Assembly (NCBI GenBank): GCA_002391195.1
Contig: DGRZ01000064.1
Location: forward strand, 23,712 to 63,423
Source of the DNA: Fibrobacter sp. UBA4375
Lineage (GTDB): Bacteria; Fibrobacterota; Fibrobacteria; Fibrobacterales; Fibrobacteraceae
Direction of reading: 5' to 3'
Length of the DNA: 39,712 nucleotides
Shown one piece after another: positions 15,264 through 23,220 of the stretch. Position numbers and translations under genes: made by a program. The notes under the pieces are model-generated. The model searched no databases. It saw nothing but the letters and a program-made list of their open reading frames with translations, and was not told the origin of the DNA. Position 1 is the stretch's first letter. Every line of letters begins with the position of its first letter.

Positions 15264-16143
15264 CGACGTCACCTCCCATGCAAATCCACACAATAAGTCC
15301 GACCATCACCAACACGCTGATGGCCACGTTGGCCAAAAAGAAATCCCTATTCATGGCATCCAGGTCATCGGACTTTCGGAACAAATGGATATAGAGGATT
15401 GCCGCGGTCATTAGGCCCGTCACCACCCACCAAGGGACTCCCATACTCCAAAACACGCCAAAGAAAACGCATAGGGCAAGCATGGCCACATGACTCCAGA
15501 AAGCTATCTGCAGGGCACGCTTGCGGCCGAACCGGGCCGGCACCGAATGGAGTCCCATCTCCCGGTCAATTTCTTCGTCCTGGGTAGCGTAGATAATGTC
15601 AAAACCGCCCATCCACAACATCAGAATCACCAGGAGAAAAATCGGGAAAACCGCAAACTCGCCCCGGATGGCTATCCAGGCTCCCAAGGGGCTCATACCG
15701 ATGGCAAAGCCCAAAAACCAATGGCAAAGCCAGCTAAAACGTTTCCAATAAGAGTACGAAAGCAGGAGCAACCAAACGGGCAAGGCCAGCAGGCCGGCGA
15801 GGGGTTGCAAGAGTGCCGCAAATAAAACGAACAGTACGCCGTTTACGGCCAGAAAGGCAATAACCGACGCCTTGCTGAGACGCCCTGCAGGCAAGTGGCG
15901 CCCTGCGGTACGGGGGTTCTTGGCATCGATATCGGCGTCGGCTATGCGGTTAAAGCTCATGGCGCTGTTGCGGGCGGTCACCATACAGCCCACAATCAAC
16001 GCTACAATCTTGACCGCCTCTGCGGCATCCATGCCGCGGAAACCCCGAGCCGCCACCCACATGGAACCTATGGCAAAGGGCATCGCAAAAAGCGAATGAC
16101 TAAAACGCACCAGGTGACCGAACTCTAAAATTTTCTTTAACAT
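15250..16143 (-). CDS. UbiA-family prenyltransferase, probably menaquinone pathway (MqnP/UbiA type)
   Basis: A 297-residue integral membrane prenyltransferase with about eight helices. The first Mg-diphosphate motif is NRIADADIDAKNPRT and the second is YATQDEEID, both intact. The family joins polyprenyl diphosphate to an aromatic ring. It resembles 4-hydroxybenzoate prenyltransferases, but the adjacent ubiX and ubiE genes and the anaerobic setting suggest the menaquinone futalosine route (MqnP) rather than ubiquinone; this is inference. ATG 16143 starts the usual N-terminus (MLKKILEFGHLVRFSH); an upstream ATG at 16161 is also possible. Both overlap the 3' end of ubiX. Confidence 0.85.
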   Translation of the reverse strand: MLKKILEFGHLVRFSHSLFAMPFAIGSMWVAARGFRGMDAAEAVKIVALIVGCMVTARNSAMSFNRIADADIDAKNPRTAGRHLPAGRLSKASVIAFLAVNGVLFVLFAALLQPLAGLLALPVWLLLLSYSYWKRFSWLCHWFLGFAIGMSPLGAWIAIRGEFAVFPIFLLVILMLWMGGFDIIYATQDEEIDREMGLHSVPARFGRKRALQIAFWSHVAMLALCVFFGVFWSMGVPWWVVTGLMTAAILYIHLFRKSDDLDAMNRDFFLANVAISVLVMVGLIVWICMGGDVDALY

Positions 16144-16712
16144 GAAGAGCCGCCTTCCCATGGTTTCACAACTCCGGCACAGTCCGCGGCCGAACCCGCC
16201 CCCAAATGCTTCAAGATTTTTGCCACCACAGTATCCACAAGCTCCTCGATAGAGGTCGGCCTGCTGTAAAACTGCGGCGAAGCCGGAATTACAATCGCTC
16301 CTGCACGGGTCACTCGTTCCATATTCTCCAGATGTATCAAGTTATAGGGCATTTCTCGCGGAACAATTACCAGCGCCCTGCGTTCCTTGAGGCAAACGTC
16401 TGCAGAACGCACTAGCAGATTATCCGAAGTTCCTGCCGCAATACGGCCCAAAGTTCCCATAGAACAGGGCACTACCGCCATGCCGGCGTAATCGGCAGAA
16501 CCGCTGGCACATTCCGCAAAAAAATCGTCTACATTGAACACGCGGTCGGCATAGTCAAAAAGGGCGCCCAGTCCTTCGTATTCCACCACGTCGCGTCCAG
16601 GTTTTGTCACAATAAGTGATACTTCGTGACCAAACTTTTTCAAATACATGGCCGTGCGGGTCGCATAAATTGCCCCGCTGGCCCCAGTTACCCCAAGGAT
16701 ATATCTAGCCAC
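16137..16712 (-). CDS. ubiX: Flavin prenyltransferase UbiX-like
   Basis: A 191-residue UbiX-family protein that makes prenylated FMN, the cofactor of UbiD-type decarboxylases. Typical segments are the N-terminal GVTGASGAIYATR loop, VVPCSMGTLGRIAAG, the DNLLVRSADVCLKERR block, LVIVPREMPYN and the late VIPASPQFYSRP. It overlaps ubiE by 8 nt upstream and the ubiA-like gene downstream. In a menaquinone-only anaerobe it would serve the UbiD-like decarboxylase of the futalosine pathway; no ubiD homologue is in the window. The C-terminal tail past residue 175 is variable and Gly/Ser/Cys-rich. Confidence 0.93.
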   Translation of the reverse strand: MARYILGVTGASGAIYATRTAMYLKKFGHEVSLIVTKPGRDVVEYEGLGALFDYADRVFNVDDFFAECASGSADYAGMAVVPCSMGTLGRIAAGTSDNLLVRSADVCLKERRALVIVPREMPYNLIHLENMERVTRAGAIVIPASPQFYSRPTSIEELVDTVVAKILKHLGAGSAADCAGVVKPWEGGSSC

Positions 16713-17403
16713 GGGACGCCTCCAGAGGTTTTCTCAAAAACACTCCGTAAGAGATTCCTCCGTTGAAACTTTTCACCTTCTCCACCTGGAATCCGCATTC
16801 TTTCGCCATACGACAAAAAACCTTCACAGGCAAAAAGCGTTTGATAGAATTTACCAGGTACTCGTAGGCCTCTTTTTTTCCGCTAAAGAAAGCCCCAAGC
16901 AGCGGGATAAATACCGGAGCTAGAATTCCGTAGAAAAACCGATTGAACGGATTTCTAGGGGCGAAAAATTCCAGCACGCAGAGGTAGCCCCCAGACGCAA
17001 GTACGCGGAAACTCTCTTGCAAGGCACCTTTTGCATCAGGAACATTCCGCATCCCAAAGCCATTCAAAACAACATCGAAAGAGGCGTCTGCAAACGGGAT
17101 CCGCATAGCATCCAGCTGAATGGGAATCGCCACTGTCTTTTTTCCCGACACTCCTTTCAACATGCCAAAAGAAAAATCCCCCAGAACGGCCATGTCAGGC
17201 TTTACGCACAGCTTTTCATAAGTTACCGCAAAGTCGCCCGTACCACCGCAAAGGTCCAGCAACCGTCGGCCAGCGCCGTATCGCTTTAACTGTCGACAGC
17301 AAAAGCGTCGCCACAAGATATCCTGCCCACAACTCAGAAAGTGGTTCAAAAAATCATAACGGCTTGCAATGCCGTCGAACATTTTGCGGACGGGACTAAT
17401 CAC
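16705..17403 (-). CDS. ubiE: Demethylmenaquinone methyltransferase, UbiE/MenG type
   Basis: A 232-residue SAM-dependent C-methyltransferase for the last step of menaquinone synthesis. Landmarks are VRKMFDGIASRYDFLNHFLSCG at the N-terminus, SAM motif I LLDLCGGTGDFA, and GFGMRNVPD, VLEFFAP, SYGVFL near the end. The start is GTG at 17403, with TACATT 6 nt upstream and no Shine-Dalgarno; an ATG at codon 8 would cut into the conserved start. It lies 21 nt after the CotH-type lipoprotein gene and overlaps ubiX by 8 nt. Confidence 0.93.
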   Translation of the reverse strand: MISPVRKMFDGIASRYDFLNHFLSCGQDILWRRFCCRQLKRYGAGRRLLDLCGGTGDFAVTYEKLCVKPDMAVLGDFSFGMLKGVSGKKTVAIPIQLDAMRIPFADASFDVVLNGFGMRNVPDAKGALQESFRVLASGGYLCVLEFFAPRNPFNRFFYGILAPVFIPLLGAFFSGKKEAYEYLVNSIKRFLPVKVFCRMAKECGFQVEKVKSFNGGISYGVFLRKPLEASRG

Positions 17404-17409
17404 ACGGCA

Positions 17410-17415
17410 AATGTA
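17410..17415 (-). promoter_or_regulatory. -10-like TACATT 6 nt before the ubiE GTG
   Basis: TACATT, then TGCCGT, then GTG. It lies in the 21-nt gap behind the CotH-type gene, so the quinone genes may start their own leaderless transcript. Confidence 0.4.
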
Positions 17416-17424
17416 GAAAAACTA

Positions 17425-19887
17425 CTACTTACTAAAGTTGGCGGTGTAGGTAGCACCCGCCGCAGGCGTCACAATACGCGGATTGTCCGTGTCGCCGTCA
17501 CTCCAACCCGTAAACATGCCTCCTGCAGCAGGTACTGCAGTCAATTCAATTGCATTGCCAGAAAAGAACTGTCCCGCATAAGATGAGGAAGGCAGTTTCA
17601 TTCCGTCCACTAGCACCGATCCGCCCGAAGCATTGATGTTCACGGTAATCATGTCGCCCAAGCCGAACTTTTGCTTGTAATCACTAATCACCGTACCATC
17701 GCGATTTGTCGCCCAGGTTTTCATACAAGACCCAGAAATACTGAACTTGTCCCCACAGGCGTTGTAGTAATCCCTACGTTCCATTTCGTCAAGGTCTCTC
17801 GTAGTCTCGTCACTATTCAATGTTTGTGCCATAGCCTCCAAAGTTGCCTTGACCCTGTTCGAATTCACATAGTTCTGGAACAAGATTGCAGAGCGATTAA
17901 TGAACAGACGCTTAAAGTTAGCATTCTTGATTAGGTGATTGAAAATACTAGCAAAACTTCTATTATCAGTCTCATGTTTGCATCCGCCAGAAGCAATCCA
18001 ATTGAACATATTGGTTCCAGTCGCTTGCTCATTTGTAGAGAACTCTCCACAAGCAGTCCAGCTCCAATCCATTCCATGATCCAAGTCATATACCATAAAC
18101 TTGTATGGTTGGTCAGGGCTACGCCAAGCGCGCACGTTGTTTCCCGGCCAGTCTCCATTATGCATATAAATTTCAAAAGCCATATATTCTGCAAAGCTAC
18201 CCACATCCATCATGGTCTTTACGGTAGCATAATCGGCATCCGAAACAGCATCGTTCTTGTTTACCAAATCCAACAAGTCCGTCCAATTACTTGTAGAGCC
18301 CATGTTGCTGGAAATATCATGTCCCAAATGTTTAATAATTTCTACTGAGTTGGCATCTATACCGTAGTTAGTTTCCACAAAGTGCTTGTTTTCACGTTCG
18401 CGCATATCATGGATTCCATAGTACTTGCCATTGTAATACACAACCACCTGGCGACTTCTTTGATAATCTACGTTTGTTCCTTCAAGCAAAGCTCCCGCCA
18501 TGGCGTCTTCCAAATAGTCACTCACATAGCGGTTACCATTGTTGCGCAAGTTAAAGCCCCTAAAGGTATTTGCGGTCTCCTTGCGAGTTTCAAATAACGG
18601 GTAATGGATCTTGCCATCTTGGTATTCTTCACGCATCACAATCGCCACGGACTTCTTGTTTTCCAAGCGGCTCCAGTTGCCCATCAAGGAGATTCCAGCA
18701 TTCACACCGAAAGCAGGCCCATCGGAACTGCTTCCATTCGGGAAGTACTCCACATGCACCGGCAGTTCCACATCTTCGAACAATCCGGCCGGAGCGCACT
18801 TTGGACCACAACCGTCAGTACTAGCATGCACGTAATGTTTCTGGAAGAATACAGGATCTACACTGACCGCCACCACTGGCATCTTTACCGTCTCACCTAC
18901 AAAGATGGTCTTAGTAATAACTTCTTTAGTTAATGTACCGCTCTTGAACGCCGAACAGCGGAACGCAGTGTTCTTATTGAACGTCTTTGGGGAATTAAAT
19001 TCTTCCGAAGATACCGTAGGCGCAGATCCGTCCGTGGTACAGCGAAGAGTCACGCCAGCTTCTACACTAGGCGGGTTAATCGTCACTTCCGGGCCATTGT
19101 AGAAGCCGGACTTGATAGAACTAAAATCTACCGACGGAGCCATACCATCATACGCCGTAGCCTCTGTATTCGGTCGTTCGGGAGTCGGCGTACCAAAATA
19201 CTTCCAATCGCCTCCATCTACAATTCCCCAGCTAACGCCACTGGCTAGTTCAGGATAAGCGACTGAATCACGAATCCCATTACTAGGGTCAACCAGATAA
19301 ACGGTACCACCACTCTTATCTAACTTCCAGTTGGTATGAGGTCGGCTATGCAAAGTTTTTCCGGCAGAGTTCTTTCCATCGGGGATTCCAGCGACGGACG
19401 AAATATTCTTCTTGTCGCAGAATATCGTGCGGAAAGACTTGGCAGCAATAACCTCGTCACCAATCACCCACTTCTTAGGTTCCTTTAGATTCTCAACTAA
19501 AGCCCAACCCTTGAGATTCGCGGAAACCGTGCCGGCATTATAAACTTCTACCCAAGACGGATCGTCTTCATCCATGTCAAGCCAATCCAGGTTGAGGGAC
19601 GCAATTTCGGTAATAACCACTGCAGAATTACCCACCCAACGCAGGGTCGTATCCGGATACACGGTCACCGTATCTTTCACATAAATGGTATCGCCAGCCT
19701 CCGTAATCACACGAGTGTACCCGGCACTATCTCCTGGAGCAGTCGAGGAACCGGAATTCACCGTATCCCCATTTTCGGAGCCCTCTTCAATCGGTTTGGT
19801 CGCACCTCCACCATTGGAACAAGCAAAGAAACACGCCATACAAAGTACGGCTAGGTACAATTTGAAAATACAACTATAGATATGCAT
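17425..19887 (-). CDS. Large CotH-kinase-like lipoprotein with lamin-tail domain
   Basis: An 820-residue lipoprotein. The lipobox is CMACFFAC, then a Gly/Ser/Thr linker and a YVKDTVTVYPDTT stretch. Domains: lamin-tail (about 88-235; VVITEIASLNLDWLDMDEDDPSWVE), a chitobiase-like C-terminal fold (about 250-330; TLRCTTDGSAPT), a CotH kinase domain (about 340-710; SLMGNWSRLENKKSVAI, GIHDMRERENK, MVYDLDHGMDWSW) and a C-terminal repeat (about 745-820; GMFTGWSDGD). CotH kinases phosphorylate spore-coat proteins in Bacillus. In Gram-negative polysaccharide degraders such proteins are surface-exposed with unknown targets. SD AGAGGA precedes the ATG. It is followed closely by ubiE. Confidence 0.85.
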   Translation of the reverse strand: MHIYSCIFKLYLAVLCMACFFACSNGGGATKPIEEGSENGDTVNSGSSTAPGDSAGYTRVITEAGDTIYVKDTVTVYPDTTLRWVGNSAVVITEIASLNLDWLDMDEDDPSWVEVYNAGTVSANLKGWALVENLKEPKKWVIGDEVIAAKSFRTIFCDKKNISSVAGIPDGKNSAGKTLHSRPHTNWKLDKSGGTVYLVDPSNGIRDSVAYPELASGVSWGIVDGGDWKYFGTPTPERPNTEATAYDGMAPSVDFSSIKSGFYNGPEVTINPPSVEAGVTLRCTTDGSAPTVSSEEFNSPKTFNKNTAFRCSAFKSGTLTKEVITKTIFVGETVKMPVVAVSVDPVFFQKHYVHASTDGCGPKCAPAGLFEDVELPVHVEYFPNGSSSDGPAFGVNAGISLMGNWSRLENKKSVAIVMREEYQDGKIHYPLFETRKETANTFRGFNLRNNGNRYVSDYLEDAMAGALLEGTNVDYQRSRQVVVYYNGKYYGIHDMRERENKHFVETNYGIDANSVEIIKHLGHDISSNMGSTSNWTDLLDLVNKNDAVSDADYATVKTMMDVGSFAEYMAFEIYMHNGDWPGNNVRAWRSPDQPYKFMVYDLDHGMDWSWTACGEFSTNEQATGTNMFNWIASGGCKHETDNRSFASIFNHLIKNANFKRLFINRSAILFQNYVNSNRVKATLEAMAQTLNSDETTRDLDEMERRDYYNACGDKFSISGSCMKTWATNRDGTVISDYKQKFGLGDMITVNINASGGSVLVDGMKLPSSSYAGQFFSGNAIELTAVPAAGGMFTGWSDGDTDNPRIVTPAAGATYTANFSK

Positions 19888-19958
19888 TGCAAGTCCTCTA
19901 TATGCTACCTAAATTTATATGTTTTTCACTAAAAATGCTAGTAATATTCTATTTACCC

Positions 19959-19987
19959 TTGACAAATCTCACATAATCGTCTATTTT
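19959..19987 (+). promoter_or_regulatory. Promoter of tRNA-Phe
   Basis: Consensus TTGACA (19959-19964), 17-nt spacer, TATTTT (19982-19987). The tRNA begins 14 nt later. Confidence 0.8.
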
Positions 19988-20001
19988 TGGGCTACCAAAT
20001 T

Positions 20002-20074
20002 GGTTCTGTAGCTCAGTTGGTAGAGCAGTGGACTGAAAATCCGCGTGTCGTTGGTTCAATTCCAATCGGAACCA
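20002..20074 (+). tRNA. tRNA-Phe (GAA)
   Basis: A 73-nt cloverleaf: acceptor GGTTCTG with CGGAACC, D arm GCTC/GAGC, anticodon loop CTGAAAA (anticodon GAA), T arm GTTGG/CCAAT with TTCAATT. Discriminator A; CCA is not encoded. Confidence 0.96.
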
Positions 20075-20075
20075 C

Positions 20076-20113
20076 GAAAAGCTTCGGTTTAGCGACCGAA
20101 GCTTTTCTTTTTC
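20076..20113 (+). terminator. Terminator of tRNA-Phe, also facing the HD-GYP gene
   Basis: A perfect 13-bp stem, GAAAAGCTTCGGT (20076-20088) with ACCGAAGCTTTTC (20095-20107), loop TTAGCG, then TTTTTCTT. The A-rich 5' side lets it serve the convergent HD-GYP gene as well. Confidence 0.9.
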
Positions 20114-20137
20114 TTACATTTCATGATTACCCGCCAA

Positions 20138-21250
20138 TCAGTGGCGGTAAGGCCCGTAAAAATCGTCCCAATGGGCCAAAAGCAAATCCACCAACTCCGG
20201 CTGAAACTGCGTTCCACGCTGAGCCCTAAATTCCTCACGAATCCGTTCTTCGGGCCAGGGCTCCTTGTAACAGCGGGGACTGGAAAGAGCGTCCAGGACA
20301 TCGGCAACGGCACAAATCCGGCCTGCCAGGGGAATCATCTCCCCCTTTAACCCGCGGGGGTAGCCCGTGCCGTCCCAGCGTTCATGATGGGAACCAGCTA
20401 TGGCGGAGGCAAACCGCAAAAGTTCTCTCTTGGAGGTCTTGAGCATCTCCTCGCCAATGATGGCGTGGGACTTCATCACCCCGTATTCCACCTCGGAAAG
20501 CTTGCCGGGCTTGTTCAGCACGGAATCGGGAATGCCAATTTTCCCCAGGTCATGCATAGGAGCGGCAAGCCTGATGCGTTCGGCCTCTTCTTCGGAAAGA
20601 CCATAGTGCTTGGCCAGAATGTAAGATATTTCCGCCACCCGCTGAATGTGGTCCCCCGTCTCCTGACTGCGGTACTCGGACGCCTCACCCAAAATGTGAA
20701 TAATTTCCCGTTGGGTAGCCTCTTGCTCGGCAATCAGGCGGGCGGATTCTACGGTTTTTGCGGAATAGACGGCGGTAAGAATGAGGCGTTCTAGGTCCTG
20801 GCGAGAAAACACAGGCGGTTTCCCCTGCTTGTTGATGGCCTGAAACGCCCCCATCACAGTTCCCTCCGTATCAAAAAGAGGGACGGTCAGCACGGACGTG
20901 GTGTGGTAATGAGTTTTTTCGTCACTGCGACGGTCAAACCTGGGGTCTTGGTAAGCGTCCTCTATCAGCAGAGGCTCCCCAGTCCGTACGGAATATCCAA
21001 CAAAGCCCGCATCCAGGGGAATCCGGAGCTGGTCCACCCCGTGAGCCACCTTGGTCCAGAGTTCTCGGGTATCTTTGTCAATAAGCCAAAGGGAACAGCG
21101 ATCGGCAGACACCATGGAACGGCCTAAATCGGCCATAAGGATTAGCAGATTGTCCATTTTTCGTTCTGCCGCAATCTTCGGCATGTACGAAAACAGCAAA
21201 TCCAGAATCCGACCTGATTCCATAGAGTTGTCGTCACATTCTCCCTTCAT
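20138..21250 (-). CDS. GAF-HD-GYP cyclic-di-GMP phosphodiesterase
   Basis: A 370-residue cytoplasmic protein with a GAF sensor (about 30-175; SADRCSLWLIDKDT..., GFVGYSVRTGEPLLIEDAYQDPRF) joined to an HD-GYP domain (about 185-365). HD is at 233-234 in HDLGKIGIPD; the GYP motif is in HHERWDGTGYPRGLKGE (288-304). The metal-binding residues look complete, so it should hydrolyse c-di-GMP. The GAF domain probably senses a small molecule or redox state. There is no receiver or membrane segment. ATG 21250 is supported by TATCTT 7 nt upstream. It sits alone between tRNA-Phe and tRNA-Ser. Confidence 0.92.
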   Translation of the reverse strand: MKGECDDNSMESGRILDLLFSYMPKIAAERKMDNLLILMADLGRSMVSADRCSLWLIDKDTRELWTKVAHGVDQLRIPLDAGFVGYSVRTGEPLLIEDAYQDPRFDRRSDEKTHYHTTSVLTVPLFDTEGTVMGAFQAINKQGKPPVFSRQDLERLILTAVYSAKTVESARLIAEQEATQREIIHILGEASEYRSQETGDHIQRVAEISYILAKHYGLSEEEAERIRLAAPMHDLGKIGIPDSVLNKPGKLSEVEYGVMKSHAIIGEEMLKTSKRELLRFASAIAGSHHERWDGTGYPRGLKGEMIPLAGRICAVADVLDALSSPRCYKEPWPEERIREEFRAQRGTQFQPELVDLLLAHWDDFYGPYRH

Positions 21251-21257
21251 GGCGCCA

Positions 21258-21263
21258 AAGATA
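21258..21263 (-). promoter_or_regulatory. -10-like TATCTT 7 nt before the HD-GYP ATG
   Basis: TATCTT, then TGGCGCC, then ATG; leaderless-type start with no RBS. It is divergent from the tRNA-Ser promoter a few bases away. Confidence 0.4.
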
Positions 21264-21272
21264 GAAAAAGTG

Positions 21273-21301
21273 TTGACAGTGACCCTGTAGTTTTTTATTC
21301 T
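21273..21301 (+). promoter_or_regulatory. Promoter of tRNA-Ser
   Basis: Consensus TTGACA (21273-21278), 17-nt spacer, TATTCT (21296-21301). The tRNA starts 13 nt after the -10. Confidence 0.8.
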
Positions 21302-21314
21302 TTACCCGCCCTTT

Positions 21315-21395
21315 GGAGGAATAGGCTAATTGGTAAGTCAGCGGTCTTGAAAACCGCCGCCGTCAGGCTTGGGGGTTCGAGTCCCTCTTCCTCCG
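21315..21395 (+). tRNA. tRNA-Ser (UGA)
   Basis: An 81-nt tRNA with a long variable region: acceptor GGAGGAA with TTCCTCC, anticodon stem GCGGT/ACCGC with loop CTTGAAA (anticodon TGA), variable arm about 14 nt, T arm with GTTCGAGTC. Discriminator G is the expected Ser identity base. The variable arm is shorter than usual for Ser. CCA is not encoded. Confidence 0.92.
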
Positions 21396-21399
21396 TAAA

Positions 21400-21426
21400 A
21401 AAAACGCCCCATGAGGGCGTTTTTTC
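21400..21426 (+). terminator. Terminator of tRNA-Ser
   Basis: AACGCCC, loop CATGA, GGGCGTT, flanked by A and T tracts. Confidence 0.88.
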
Positions 21427-21510
21427 TTTTGTTCGCTAATTTTACATAAGGGCACTTTTCTTTTTCAACCTCCTTTTCATAGTAGGTCGTAAACGAGAAC
21501 TTCACTGTCC

Positions 21511-22221
21511 CTAGAAGCTCCACATGGCTCCTACAGTAGGCACTACCGTGAATCCACCATCGCTCTTGTCGGACTTAAAGGTATCCTTACGATTGACATC
21601 GTCGTTGTCATATTCGTCAGTAAGCAGCCACACTGCAACAGGTGCCCAACGGCCGCCCACAGAAGCGAACACGCCCACATGATTGCCGAGAGCCTTACGG
21701 ACAACCAAGTCGCCACCAAGGGTCAGGGCCCCCAGCGTCACAGATCTTGTCCAGTCCACCTTTCCAAGGTCCGGATGCTTGTAGGTTTCCGTGTCCCTCG
21801 TAAACACGGAGCCTTCAACACCGACTGTCGCGAAGACGGCAACGGTCCAGTCCGGCGTATTCACGAACCCGTAGCCAAGCCCGACTTCGCCCGCAACGTA
21901 GGTGCCAACATCGGCATCTTCCTTTTCGTTGTACTTGACATCGTCCGTAAACGTAGCGCCAGAACTCAAGTCCGCACGAACCGCAAAGCCGCTCTTGCCG
22001 ATTCCCATATAACTGAGGTTTAGCCCAGCGCTCACCAGGGAGAAATCCGATCCCTCTACATTGTACTTAGAGACGGGAACCGTAACACCAGCACCCACGA
22101 AATGAGTCCAACTCTTGTCTTTCGGCTGGGCGACAGGCTGGGGTGTTGTAGTCTGGACGTTATCGGCGGCAAAAGCGGTAGCGGTAGCGAGAATAGCAGC
22201 AGTAAAGAATGTCTTTTTCAT
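21511..22221 (-). CDS. Outer-membrane beta-barrel-like protein
   Basis: A 236-residue protein with a clear signal peptide (MKKTFFTAAILATATAFAAD, cut after AFA). The mature part alternates polar and hydrophobic residues in strands rich in Gly and aromatics (FVGAGVTVPVS, GLNLSYMGIG, YVAGEVGLGYGF, FATVGVEGSVF) and ends in VGAMWSF, the terminal Phe typical of barrels assembled by BamA. Eight to ten strands fit the length. The function is unknown; it resembles small OmpA/OmpW-like barrels by pattern only. It has a very strong SD (AAAGGAGG) and a TTGGCT-17-TATATT promoter, so it is probably abundant. Confidence 0.75.
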   Translation of the reverse strand: MKKTFFTAAILATATAFAADNVQTTTPQPVAQPKDKSWTHFVGAGVTVPVSKYNVEGSDFSLVSAGLNLSYMGIGKSGFAVRADLSSGATFTDDVKYNEKEDADVGTYVAGEVGLGYGFVNTPDWTVAVFATVGVEGSVFTRDTETYKHPDLGKVDWTRSVTLGALTLGGDLVVRKALGNHVGVFASVGGRWAPVAVWLLTDEYDNDDVNRKDTFKSDKSDGGFTVVPTVGAMWSF

Positions 22222-22264
22222 GATGAACCTCCTTTGAATTAGATTCTTGTTTGTTTACATCCGT

Positions 22265-22293
22265 AATATACCCACAAAAATTCATCAAGCCAA
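22265..22293 (-). promoter_or_regulatory. Promoter of the outer-membrane-like gene
   Basis: On the reverse strand TTGGCT (22293-22288), 17-nt spacer, TATATT (22270-22265). The transcript would have a leader of roughly 37 nt carrying AAAGGAGG just before the ATG. Confidence 0.6.
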
Positions 22294-22331
22294 ATGCATT
22301 ATTTTCATTAAAACAATAGATTTTTGTTATC

Positions 22332-22373
22332 AGTTCTCACAACTCATTACTCACAACTCAAGACTCATCACTA
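22332..22373. repeat. Degenerate ACTCA-type tandem repeat at the comF stop codon
   Basis: Imperfect units of about 8 nt (CAACTCATTACTCA and similar) run up to and include the comF stop codon. A different unit sequence but the same placement as the repeats at 11328, 14115 and 25411. Confidence 0.6.
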
Positions 22374-23078
22374 ATCCACCTTCCAAAAGGCCCTTCGGTC
22401 AGCCACATAGTCCATCGTAGCGCTAAGCGGCATATCGTAAAGCAGGGTGCATACCTTCGTATCCAATGGAAAATCCTTACCCAAGGCATCAAGGCAAGCT
22501 CCTGTAGTCGCGCCCGTAGTATAAACATCATCTACAATGATTACCGTCCCACAAGAAGGGAGTTTTCTTGGAAGCGCCGGTTCAAAGGCGCCTGCCACAT
22601 TTTGCTGCCGTCCCTGTTGGGAGAGTTTTGTCTGGGACACCCTAAATGTCTTGCGCTTTAACCAGCGGCACACCTGGCCACCTGTCAGCGTTGCCAAGGC
22701 ACGAGCAATCATTTCTGCCTGGTTATAGCCCCGTTCACGAAAACGGGCCCTATGGAGTGGCACCGGTACAAAGTAAAGCGGCCGTACAAATTCCGGAAAC
22801 AGGTTTTCAGAGCGGCCCTGCATAACAGAAGAATGTTTTACCAGGTAGGTGGCCATTCCGGGAATACCACGGTACTTCAACAAGTGTATCAAACGACGAG
22901 TCAGCTCCTCCATAGGGAACAGGCAGACCACATCGTCCGAAGGATGTCGAGTCTCCTTTGAAAGCCCGACAAGAGCCTTCCGGCATTCAGGGCACAGCCA
23001 CGGGTCAAGGCTCTCCGAAGCAGAACCACAGCCAAGGCATTCCATTCCAAAAACAAGATTGGACCAGGATTCAAGCAT
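22371..23078 (-). CDS. comF: ComF-family phosphoribosyltransferase-like protein
   Basis: A 235-residue ComF/GntX-type protein. An N-terminal zinc-ribbon-like part has four cysteines in CLGCG...CPECR. The PRTase fold has VPVPLHRARFRERGYNQAE, a QTKLSQQGRQQNV segment and the PRPP loop VIIVDDVYTTGAT. In naturally transformable bacteria ComF acts in the cytoplasm in single-strand DNA uptake, together with type IV pilus functions such as the pilT/pilC genes in this window; whether this organism is competent is unknown. The start ATG 23078 has AGGA upstream. A terminator separates it from the CBM lipoprotein gene. Confidence 0.88.
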   Translation of the reverse strand: MLESWSNLVFGMECLGCGSASESLDPWLCPECRKALVGLSKETRHPSDDVVCLFPMEELTRRLIHLLKYRGIPGMATYLVKHSSVMQGRSENLFPEFVRPLYFVPVPLHRARFRERGYNQAEMIARALATLTGGQVCRWLKRKTFRVSQTKLSQQGRQQNVAGAFEPALPRKLPSCGTVIIVDDVYTTGATTGACLDALGKDFPLDTKVCTLLYDMPLSATMDYVADRRAFWKVD

Positions 23079-23089
23079 ATTTCCTCACA

Positions 23090-23121
23090 AAAAAAGCATC
23101 TACTTGTATAGACGCTTTTTT
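23090..23121 (-). terminator. Terminator between the CBM lipoprotein and comF
   Basis: On the reverse strand AAAAAAGCGTCTA pairs with TAGATGCTTTTTT (one G.T pair), loop 6 nt, ending in a T run. It ends about 8 nt before the comF RBS. Confidence 0.8.
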
Positions 23122-23182
23122 CACCGAAAATATGCCTAAAAATCTTCAGATTTTTGAAATTTTACAATCTAACGAATGCAAG

Positions 23183-23203
23183 ATGGCGGATCAAGTCCGC
23201 CAT
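23183..23203. repeat. REP-like palindrome
   Basis: ATGGCGGA, loop TCAAG, TCCGCCAT followed by GAC. This is the GATGGCGG...CCGCCATGAC type of scattered intergenic palindrome. It is 17 nt downstream of the CBM lipoprotein stop and probably stabilises the mRNA end. Confidence 0.6.
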
Positions 23204-23220
23204 GACGAAAGAAAAACGCT

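Noticed and set aside
21338..21523. Reverse 61-codon frame containing GGRGTRTPKPDGGG
   Set aside because: This is the antisense of the tRNA-Ser gene, a well-known source of false proteins.
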